NCBI GenBank assembly: GCA_902795275.1
Contig: CADBKQ010000028.1
Span: forward strand, 1 to 64,000
DNA: 64,000 nucleotides
Direction: 5' to 3'
Origin: an uncultured Eubacteriales bacterium
GTDB taxonomy: Bacteria; Bacillota; Clostridia; Christensenellales; Aristaeellaceae
Below are positions 55,885 through 62,416 of this stretch, one piece after another (position 1 is the first letter of the stretch; each line of letters opens with the position of its first letter). The position numbers and the translations under genes are program-made. The notes beneath the pieces are model-generated. The model did no database searches, was not told the DNA's origin, and saw nothing but the letters and a program-made list of their open reading frames with translations.

Positions 55885-55914
55885 TTTTGATTGACCTCGA
55901 TTCTTTGTTTTTGC

Positions 55915-56175
55915 TTACTTTTTTGTCATCGCGCTTTTCACCTGCACGCCGGGCACGTTGCCCAGCTTGGCGGTGAAGCTGCCCACGCGGATATTGTCCC
56001 CGCGAACCAGCAAACCAATCACAGCCATGTTCCGGTCATGGTCGGGAACGCCGATACGGCCCGTCACCATCTCCTGAAACTGGGAAATGATCTGGTTCAC
56101 CTTCGCGGCCTGGGTCAGGTCCTCGATCACGATGCCGATAAAACCGATGCGTTCTTCTTCCACAGGAAAACTCAT
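55915..56175 (-). CDS. TM1266-type iron-only hydrogenase system regulator
   Basis: The 86-residue protein matches the small ACT/NikR-C-like family annotated as iron-only hydrogenase system putative regulator: ERIGFIGIVIEDLTQAAKVN, GRIGVPDHDRNMAVIGLLV and VPGVQVKSAMTKK. The ATG at 56175 has GGAAAGGA almost touching it, so a GTG four codons later is also possible. No hydrogenase or HydEFG genes are in the window. It is the first gene behind an attenuator-like leader. Confidence 0.82.
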   Translation of the reverse strand: MSFPVEEERIGFIGIVIEDLTQAAKVNQIISQFQEMVTGRIGVPDHDRNMAVIGLLVRGDNIRVGSFTAKLGNVPGVQVKSAMTKK

Positions 56176-56183
56176 TCCTTTCC

Positions 56184-56360
56184 AAAAAGAAAAGCATGAC
56201 GATTTTGCCATGCGTCCAAACAAAAGCCTTTGATGCCTCCTTTCGCTCTCGGGCCCGGACGCATCCCTGCCCTCAAGGGAAACATATTGTATTGCGCCGC
56301 CCGCTGGCCTTCATGCGTTCGCATTCGGGTTTGCGGCTTTGCGCAAGTTTTATTATACAC
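56184..56360 (-). promoter_or_regulatory. Attenuator or riboswitch-like leader
   Basis: On the minus strand a -10 TATAAT (56357-56352) is followed by about 165 nt of leader. Close to the gene, GCATGGC/GTCATGC (56213-56207 with 56200-56194) forms a hairpin followed by TTTTCTTTTT, a good terminator. The 5' arm overlaps GGACGCAT (minus strand, 56217-56210), which is complementary to ATGCGTCC (minus strand, 56264-56257). The two helices exclude each other, the logic of an antiterminator and terminator. It does not contain the TPP, cobalamin or T-box core motifs I know. Confidence 0.6.
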
Positions 56361-56433
56361 GATGTAGCCCCAAAAGAAAAGAGGAATTTTGCGCTGCCTC
56401 ATGGCTTGCGCAGGGATGGACGAGGGAACCCAC

Positions 56434-56466
56434 CAAAAAAAGCCTTCCCCTTGAGGGGAAGGCTTT
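56434..56466 (-). terminator. Intrinsic terminator
   Basis: AAGCCTTCCCC (56440-56450) pairs with GGGGAAGGCTT (56455-56465). On the minus strand it is followed by a T run, downstream of the secreted Cys-ribbon protein. Confidence 0.85.
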
Positions 56467-56483
56467 TGGCGTGCCTACTATAG

Positions 56484-56515
56484 CCTAATGACTAATCCCT
56501 AATCCCTCATCCCTA
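56484..56515. repeat. Single heptamer array containing a stop codon
   Basis: CCTAATGACTAATCCCTAAT and CCCTCATCCCTA form about four 7-nt units. On the minus strand the TAG stop of the gene ending at 56513 is the first three bases of the first TAGGGAT unit. Confidence 0.75.
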
Positions 56516-57955
56516 CTTAATCATTTCCATCATCTGGTCGATCCAGTTCTGATCCGCCGAGAAGCGGCGGACGCCCGCGCCGTCGGCGTCGTAATCGGCT
56601 TTCAGGGTGATTGCCACGATCACGCGCGCGTCGTCGCCGAAGCAGGATTTCAGGTCGATGGGCTTGTTGAAATCAAAGGATACGGCATGCTCGCCGGTTT
56701 TCAGCGCTTCCAGGTTGGGATAGACCACCAGCGATTCGGAATGAACGTTGATCTTGGACGAGCTGAGCTTGTAGTTCACCTGCTGGCCGTCCTCGCCGTT
56801 CACCAGGGTCGCCGTGCCGACGGTGTACTGGTTGCTGGCGACGAGTGGATACGTGAACACGCCTTCCTGGGACAGGTCCACCGGCGTGACCCGGTTCCAC
56901 ACGCTGCCGCCGATGAGCTCCCGGGTGGTGGGGCCAAAGGAGGTGACGGTGTTGTTGTAGTACATATGGGACTGGCTGGCCTGGCCCGGCTCTTCCTTCA
57001 CTTCGCCGCAGATCGCGCATACATACTGTCCCAAGGTGTCCGGATTGTTCGACTGCACGTAGGTATGCCCGAAGGCGGGAAGAACGATGGTTTCTTCTTC
57101 GCCGCAGACAATGCACCTGCGCACGGCTTCACCGTCCTCGCAGCAGGTGGCCTCGGTGTAGGAGACGGGTACCCACTGATGCCCGCTTGCGGGGAGAACG
57201 TTGGTTTCTTCCGCGCCGCAGACCGCGCAGCGGCGGGTCAGCGTCCGATCCCGCAGGCAGGCCGGCGCTTCCGGATCAGATGTTTCTTCCCAGTCCGTCC
57301 AGGTGTGCTCCGCCAGGGGCAGAGGCTCCGTACGCTGATCGCCGCACAGCGTACACACGAAGGTTTGACTGCCTTCCTGAACGCAGGTGGACGGCACGCT
57401 GCTCAGCAGCGCGAACGCGTGCGCTTCCGCCGTTTCTTCGGTGCGGACATTTTCGCGCACCACCATCTGGCAGATGTCGCAGTACAGATCAAAGCGGCGC
57501 AGGACGCGGTGCTTCTCCGGGTCGTTCATGGATTGGTAGGCTGCTTCGCCCGCCTGCACTTCATGCGTCGGATGGTCGGCGGTATGGGTCTGCGCGGGCG
57601 TTTCTTCCGCAGGCTCGGCCTCGGGTTCCTCCCGCGGGGGCTGGTTTTCGGGAATTTCTTCCGCAGGCTCTTCCTGCGGGGGCTGGCTTTCGGGAGTATC
57701 CTCCGCAGGCTCTTCCTGCGGGGGCTGACCTTCCGGCGCTTCCTCTTTGGATTCTTCGACGACCTCAAACACATCCTCCTCGGGGGATGCGTCCTGGGCG
57801 TCATTCTCCGGGACGGAAGCGGCGCTCTCCTCCGAAACGACCGAAGGGACGGGTTCTTCCCCGGTTTCCTCCGCCCATGCCGGCAGGCAGATACACACCA
57901 GCAGCACGGCGAGGATGAATAAAAAACGTCTCGTAACGGTTACCTCCATCATCAT
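56513..57955 (-). CDS. Secreted Pro/Glu-rich protein with CxxC ribbon repeats
   Basis: The start is taken at three consecutive ATGs (57955-57947); no good ribosome site is visible, so it is uncertain. The 480 residues have a signal peptide (cleavage near AWAEE), then an acidic Pro-rich region with three PPQEEPAE-type repeats (about 75-115). Five CxxC ribbons follow, of the form C-x2-C-G-E-x10-GH (for example CIVCGEEETIVLPAFGH), common in Firmicute surface proteins. A C-terminal domain of about 150 residues ends it. Likely an extracellular metal- or surface-binding protein; not a known enzyme. Confidence 0.75.
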   Translation of the reverse strand: MMMEVTVTRRFLFILAVLLVCICLPAWAEETGEEPVPSVVSEESAASVPENDAQDASPEEDVFEVVEESKEEAPEGQPPQEEPAEDTPESQPPQEEPAEEIPENQPPREEPEAEPAEETPAQTHTADHPTHEVQAGEAAYQSMNDPEKHRVLRRFDLYCDICQMVVRENVRTEETAEAHAFALLSSVPSTCVQEGSQTFVCTLCGDQRTEPLPLAEHTWTDWEETSDPEAPACLRDRTLTRRCAVCGAEETNVLPASGHQWVPVSYTEATCCEDGEAVRRCIVCGEEETIVLPAFGHTYVQSNNPDTLGQYVCAICGEVKEEPGQASQSHMYYNNTVTSFGPTTRELIGGSVWNRVTPVDLSQEGVFTYPLVASNQYTVGTATLVNGEDGQQVNYKLSSSKINVHSESLVVYPNLEALKTGEHAVSFDFNKPIDLKSCFGDDARVIVAITLKADYDADGAGVRRFSADQNWIDQMMEMIK

Positions 57956-58112
57956 TTGAGGGATATAACAAAATGCGCTTTGGGGATCATGCCCGGAGGG
58001 CATACATATCCCCATGCGTATCATATCATAACTGCTTTCTTCTGTCAACTTCGCTGGTGAAATATGGTTGAAAAGCGCAGCATAATTTACAAATTCCCGG
58101 GACATTGAGAAG

Positions 58113-58146
58113 CGAAAACGCCGCTGTCCCCGAAGAGACAGCGGCA
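58113..58146 (-). terminator. Intrinsic terminator of the HtrA gene
   Basis: GCCGCTGTC (58120-58128) pairs with GACAGCGGC (58137-58145). On the minus strand it is followed by GTTTTC. Confidence 0.8.
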
Positions 58147-58159
58147 GGCGGATGGCGCG

Positions 58160-59473
58160 TCAGAAGTTCATGTTATCCACCACGCGCAGGGTGATGGTCA
58201 GGTCGATGTATTCGCCGTTGCCCAGCTTGTTTACGTCGACCTTGTCCAGATTGGTGTTATCGGTCAGTTCGGGGTCGCGGTACACTTTCAGCTGTACCTG
58301 GTCGCCCTCGTGGTAGCCGTTCAGCTTGTTGATCAGCGCGTTCTGGGAATCCAGGATCGTACCGTCCATTTCAACCACGATGTCGCCCACCTTCACGCCG
58401 CCGTCGTCAGCGGGAGAACCGGCTTCCACGGCGCGGACGAACGCGCCGGCGGGCAGGCCGAAGCGGGAGCTGTTGGACAGGGTGGTGATGGTGACGCCCA
58501 GGCGGGGCTTGCCGAACAGGGGAGAATCAATGCGTTCTTCAGCGCTGCTGCCCTGCTGGCTGCGGGTATCGGCGCTCTTGCTGCCGTTGCTGTTGTAATC
58601 CTTGAGCACTTCGGTGATCAGGGGCTTCGCCACATTGATCGGGATGCACAGGCCGATGTTGTCCGCCTGCTCGCCGGTGGAGAAGAAGAAGCTGCTGCCG
58701 CCGCTGGAGCTGAGGGCGTACATGGAGGGGATGCCCTGCAGCTGGCCCAGGGTGTTGAACATGCCGCCGCCGGAGTTGCCGGAGTTGACGGCAGCGTCGG
58801 TCTGGATCATGGTGTTGGTCACGGTGGAAATACGGCCGTACTTATCCATGCTGCGGTCGGTCACTTCGCGGCCCAGGCCGGAAATAACGCCGACGGAAAC
58901 GGAGCGGGCAAAGCGTTCGCCCATGGGGTTGCCGATCACGATGGCGTATTCGCCCACCTGCAAAGCGTCGCTGTCGCCCAGCGCAACAGGCTTGATGTTC
59001 AGATCCTTCACTTCCAGCACGGCAATATCCAGCGTCGCGTCATAGCCGACCACCTTCGCCTCGTGCTCCTTGTCGTCATCGCCGGTGGTGACGGTGACGC
59101 GGGAAGCGCCTTCCACCACATGGTAGTTGGTCAGCACGTGGCCGTATTCCGTAATGACCACGCCGGAGCCGGTGCCGCGCAGGGCTTCCTTGGTTTCGGG
59201 CTGGCCGTAGCCATAGCCAAAGCCGTAGCCGTAATAAGCGGTGGAGGTGGCGTAGTTATTCACGCCCACCACGCTGTTGCGCACGTCGTTGACCACGTTC
59301 AGGAACGGGCTTTCGATCTTGCTCTGGTCGGTGGAGGTATTCACAATCGCGTCAGTTTCTTTTTCGCTCAGGCTGTTGGTGGCGGCGCTGGCGGTGATCA
59401 CCGTCGCGCCGATCATGACCACGGCGATCAGCACGGCCACAATGCCCACATAAAAATGCTTTTTCATATTCAT
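58160..59473 (-). CDS. HtrA/DegP-type serine protease with PDZ domain
   Basis: The 437-residue protein has one N-terminal membrane anchor (about 8-30), a Tyr/Gly-rich stretch (79-91), a trypsin-like domain with the triad H118 (TNYHVV), D149 (LDIAVL) and S234 (GNSGGG), and a PDZ domain (about 320-400). It degrades or refolds damaged exported proteins. AAAGGAAGTATGAAT precedes the start. A stem AGCCG-ACTC/GAGT-CGGCT at 59509-59553 lies near the presumed transcript start. Confidence 0.93.
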   Translation of the reverse strand: MNMKKHFYVGIVAVLIAVVMIGATVITASAATNSLSEKETDAIVNTSTDQSKIESPFLNVVNDVRNSVVGVNNYATSTAYYGYGFGYGYGQPETKEALRGTGSGVVITEYGHVLTNYHVVEGASRVTVTTGDDDKEHEAKVVGYDATLDIAVLEVKDLNIKPVALGDSDALQVGEYAIVIGNPMGERFARSVSVGVISGLGREVTDRSMDKYGRISTVTNTMIQTDAAVNSGNSGGGMFNTLGQLQGIPSMYALSSSGGSSFFFSTGEQADNIGLCIPINVAKPLITEVLKDYNSNGSKSADTRSQQGSSAEERIDSPLFGKPRLGVTITTLSNSSRFGLPAGAFVRAVEAGSPADDGGVKVGDIVVEMDGTILDSQNALINKLNGYHEGDQVQLKVYRDPELTDNTNLDKVDVNKLGNGEYIDLTITLRVVDNMNF

Positions 59474-59600
59474 ACTTCCTTTCGTTTGTTTTTATTCACA
59501 AATTGAAAGCCGCACTCTCCGGGAATCTTCCTTCCCTTCTGAGTACGGCTTTATTATAGGCAGGCATTTTTACAGAAAATTGATACAATCGTGACAAAAA

Positions 59601-60470
59601 TTAGACACCTGTTCCATCAAAATTTGGGGTAAAGCACCCGTCCGCCGCTTCCTTTTCCTGGGTGTAGCCAGTTAGCCCCAGCATTTCAAAATGGGCCAGG
59701 ACGCGCTGGTATTCCGCGTCGGTCACGCGCCGGTCCAGGCCGGGGATCGTGCACCAGGGCTCGGGGGTATACTGCCGCATGAGGGACACGGGCGTGCCCT
59801 TTGGCAGGCTGTCCGCGATGAAGTCCAGGGCGCGGATGCTGTCGCCCGTGCAGCCGGGCAGGATCAGGTGGCGCACGATCACGCCCTTTTGCATCATGCC
59901 GTCTTCATCGTAGACCGCTTCGCCGGTCTGGCGGCACATTTCCCGGATGGCGGCGGAAGTGATGTCGAAGTAATCCGGCGCGCCCGCGCAGAGCTTCGCC
60001 AAGCGGGGGGATACGTGCTTCAGGTCGGGCAGGTAAACGTCCACCGCGCCTGCCAACAGCTTCAGCGTTTCAATCGTTTCATAGCCGCTGGTGTTCCATA
60101 CAATGGGGATCTTCGGGCGGTATAATTCCAGCGCGTCCAGGAGGACGGGCGCGAAGGGCGTGCCGGTCACCAGGTTGATATTGTGCGCGCCCTGGGCTTC
60201 CAGTTCCCGGAAAATGTCGGTCAGCCGTGAAACAGAAATATCCTGTCCCTTTCTTTCGTGGCTGATTTCATAATTCTGGCAGTAAGCGCAGCGCAGGGTG
60301 CAGCCGGAGAAGAACACCGCGCCGCTGCCCCGCGCGCCGGAAATGCAGGGCTCTTCCCAGAAATGCAGCGCCGCCCGCGCGATGCGCGGCGTTTCGCCCA
60401 TCCCGCAGAACCCCGTTTTTATGCTCCGATCCACCCCGCAGCGCCGGGGGCATAAGGTACAGACAGACAT
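59601..60470 (-). CDS. PflA/PflX-like radical SAM protein
   Basis: The 289-residue protein has an N-terminal Cys set (CTLCPRRCGV, then FCG at C22) and the radical SAM motif C57-x3-C61-x2-C64 (GCTLRCAYCQNYEIS). The activase-like barrel follows (NINLVTGTPFAP, IVWNTSGYE, VDVYLPDLKH, ILPGCTGDS). It belongs to the COG1313 group related to pyruvate formate-lyase activase; target unknown. Confidence 0.88.
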   Translation of the reverse strand: MSVCTLCPRRCGVDRSIKTGFCGMGETPRIARAALHFWEEPCISGARGSGAVFFSGCTLRCAYCQNYEISHERKGQDISVSRLTDIFRELEAQGAHNINLVTGTPFAPVLLDALELYRPKIPIVWNTSGYETIETLKLLAGAVDVYLPDLKHVSPRLAKLCAGAPDYFDITSAAIREMCRQTGEAVYDEDGMMQKGVIVRHLILPGCTGDSIRALDFIADSLPKGTPVSLMRQYTPEPWCTIPGLDRRVTDAEYQRVLAHFEMLGLTGYTQEKEAADGCFTPNFDGTGV

Positions 60471-60500
60471 GGGAACCTCCCGTTGAGTGAGGAGTTATTT

Positions 60501-60584
60501 GAGGGAAGAGGGATGAGGGATTAGGGAATAGGGATTAGGGAATAGGCAATAGTCAATAGGCATGAGGCAATAGGCATGAGGGAG
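60501..60584. repeat. Heptamer array, twelve exact 7-nt units
   Basis: The units run GAGGGAA, GAGGGAT, GAGGGAT, TAGGGAA, TAGGGAT, TAGGGAA, TAGGCAA, TAGTCAA, TAGGCAT, GAGGCAA, TAGGCAT, GAGGGAG without a phase break. It is the longest array in the window and has no facing partner. It lies upstream of the radical SAM gene. Confidence 0.9.
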
Positions 60585-60596
60585 TGAACGCCCCGG

Positions 60597-60649
60597 TGTC
60601 ATTCTGAGCAGGCGGGCAAGCAGAGCGCCCGCCGTTGCGAAGAATCCCA
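60597..60649. repeat. REP-like palindromic repeat
   Basis: GTCATTCTGAGCAGG and GCGAAGAATCCC flank a GGCGGGC/GCCCGCC stem (60611-60617 with 60627-60633). The CATTCTGAGC...GCGAAGAATC words are a widespread bacterial intergenic repeat type. Confidence 0.55.
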
Positions 60650-60747
60650 TCATATAGCAATCAACAAACATTGTTATCCCAATCCAGTTCATTTTTGCGG
60701 AGAGCTGCGAAAAATTCCGTGTTTGCGTAAGGTGTAAATCCTTCTGT

Positions 60748-61281
60748 TCAGCCCGTTACAAGCCGTTTCGACAGGTACAGCACCAAGTCGTCGTCGTTGG
60801 TATAGATGGTGTCATAAGGCGTGCAGGGCTTGTCCCTGTACCAGACGCCGGAACCGTCGGGGATATAGCCGCGCTTGACGTACATGCGCTGGGCGCTGCC
60901 GTAGCCGTTGTGCAGGCCCACGCCCAAATAAACGGTGTCCGCATACCGGGCGGCGATTTGTTCGGCAATATCCATCAGCTTGCTGCCGATGCCCCGCCGC
61001 TGATACTTTTGCAGCACCCCGAAATCCACGATCTCCGGCAGGCCCTGATTGGCGAACGCGCCCCACGTGGAATTGGGGTATACGTTCACATACCCCGCCG
61101 GGCAGCCCTGGTACTCCGCCACCAGGGAAACGGCCCTGCCCGCGGCCTGATCCCGCAGGCGCATTTCGTACTTCTCCACCGTCGCATGCCAGCCCTGGGC
61201 GATTTCCCCGTCGGTGAAGATTTGCGCGTCGGAGGGAACCATGTTGCGGATCAATATGTCTTCGTCCTGATAATAGACCAT
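60748..61281 (-). CDS. GNAT-family N-acetyltransferase
   Basis: The 177-residue protein has a GNAT fold: IRNMVPSDAQIF at the start, the acetyl-CoA loop QRRGIGSKLM (about 94-103), and NGYGSAQRMYVKRGYIPDG near the C-terminus. TAGGAGAAACAAAT precedes the ATG. Substrate unknown. Confidence 0.88.
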   Translation of the reverse strand: MVYYQDEDILIRNMVPSDAQIFTDGEIAQGWHATVEKYEMRLRDQAAGRAVSLVAEYQGCPAGYVNVYPNSTWGAFANQGLPEIVDFGVLQKYQRRGIGSKLMDIAEQIAARYADTVYLGVGLHNGYGSAQRMYVKRGYIPDGSGVWYRDKPCTPYDTIYTNDDDLVLYLSKRLVTG

Positions 61282-61292
61282 ATTTGTTTCTC

Positions 61293-61508
61293 CTATTCGT
61301 GATCCGTGAGATCGTTCATCAGCTCCTGCCTCTTTTCTCGCTCTGAAACTGGGCTGCCTTTGTTTCTATGCCATATCCCAGCATCATCCCGTGGATCTGA
61401 TTCTTGATCTTTACCGCTCTGCACAAGGATTGTCCTTGTTTTCAGCATTCGGCGGATTTCCTCGCTCGTCTGGCTGCACAGGTTCGCTTCCGACAGCATT
61501 TCCTTCAT
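61293..61508 (-). mobile_element. IS110-family transposase fragment
   Basis: The minus strand reads SQTSEEIRRMLKTRTILVQS in one frame, then KIKNQIHGMMLGYGIETKAA in the next frame, then EKRQELMNDLTDHE back in the first. This is the coiled middle region of IS110 transposases (the R..L...R..L...R..IKN.IH pattern). Frameshifted and without catalytic ends, it is inactive. Confidence 0.6.
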
Positions 61509-61517
61509 CTATACCGT

Positions 61518-61703
61518 TTACCATAGCCCGTACCGCTCCGGCAGGTCCCACCATGCTGCCCCGCTCCGCGCAATCCAGAAGATTCCGTTCAGCATGTCCC
61601 GCGGTTCTTTCCACGGCCTCCCCATCGTTCCGGGCTGCCGTTCCGGAAAATACTTCTTAAGACGCTCCCATTCCTCGGCTGTGAGCTCATAATGCCGAAT
61701 GAC
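61518..61703 (-). mobile_element. IS5-family transposase N-terminal fragment
   Basis: The minus strand encodes HYELTAEEWERLKKYFP, GTMGRPWKEPRDMLNGIFWI and RSGAAWWDLPERYG and then stops. This is the N-terminal DUF4096-type domain of IS5-group transposases. It directly abuts the IS110 fragment; the DDE catalytic part is absent. Confidence 0.7.
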
Positions 61704-61971
61704 CTGGACACCTCGTATGTATTATTCGATGTCTTTGCTCATTTTCCTTTTCCATCGCCTCGGATCATGATCGGCGTTTTTGACCATGGCTCTGAATTTC
61801 GTTATTCTGAATCGCAAACGACCGAAGAGCAAAGTCAGTCTAATTTTGCCAATGGATCATAGGTACTTTGACCGTGGAACAAATCCAGTCAAAAGGGGAA
61901 AAACCGTTGAAATGTGGCTCTTCCCTAGAAAGTGTGGGTGGCATAAACCCGTAGAAGCAAAGAAATAAAAG
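61704..61971. other. Region without a supported gene
   Basis: A 62-codon plus-strand frame (61780-61968, ending GWHKPVEAKK) is present but has no ribosome site or recognised family. The region lies between IS fragments and a foldback. Confidence 0.3.
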
Positions 61972-62125
61972 GATTTGCAGGGTTGACATGGAGCCTCTGA
62001 CATATGTGATGTAGGCCAGCTGACGAGCCAGCATTCATTCCCGACATCCGTATAGGCGGGAAATGATGGCTGGCTCGCCAGACAGGCTATCACATATGTC
62101 TGCTCCATGTAAACCCGTGCAAATC
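61972..62125. repeat. Long imperfect foldback (arms about 70 nt)
   Basis: GATTTGCA at 61972 pairs with TGCAAATC ending at 62125. Inner blocks ACATGGAGC/GCTCCATGT, GACATATGTGAT/ATCACATATGTC, CGAGCCAGC/GCTGGCTCG and CATTCCCG/CGGGAAATG pair in order, with small bulges. The tip is CATCCGTATAGG. It directly precedes recombinase sequences. Confidence 0.75.
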
Positions 62126-62149
62126 ATAAGTTTGTCCTCGACAGATCTT

Positions 62150-62416
62150 CTGACAAACAAATCCGTTGTTCTGGATTACGTGACTGGAAAATGCGTCAGG
62201 AACAACGGTTTCGTTGACCAGTTTTACCTGGAACAGCATCATGACCCGATTGTGGAACCCTCCGTTTATGAAGCGATCCAGGACTACATGAATCAAGGCC
62301 TTCTGAACAACAGGAACACCAAGAAACGGGCGGCATGGTTTGAAGAGCATCCGGAAATCCTGGACCGGAGGAATAAATCTTTGATCGAAGAAGAGAAAGG
62401 AGAAAAAACAGCATGA
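62150..62416 (+). pseudogene. Serine recombinase, C-terminal fragment
   Basis: From about 62150 the frame reads SVVLDYVTGKCVRNNGFVDQ and HHDPIVEPSVYEAIQDYM, the late part of the Recombinase domain of large serine recombinases. It ends with a charged tail whose TGA overlaps the next ATG by 4 bp. The catalytic N-terminus is missing; its place is taken by the foldback. Confidence 0.7.

Noticed and set aside
57187..57918. Arg/Pro-rich plus-strand frame opposite the Cys-ribbon protein
   Set aside because: It is the complement of the Pro/Glu repeat region; composition follows from the real minus-strand gene.
60501..60584. Heptamer array considered as CRISPR or telomere-like repeat
   Set aside because: There are no spacers and the 7-nt unit is far too short for CRISPR; the locus is internal to a chromosome region, not an end.
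61780..61968. 62-codon frame between IS fragments and the foldback
   Set aside because: No ribosome site, no recognised domain; kept only as part of an unassigned region.
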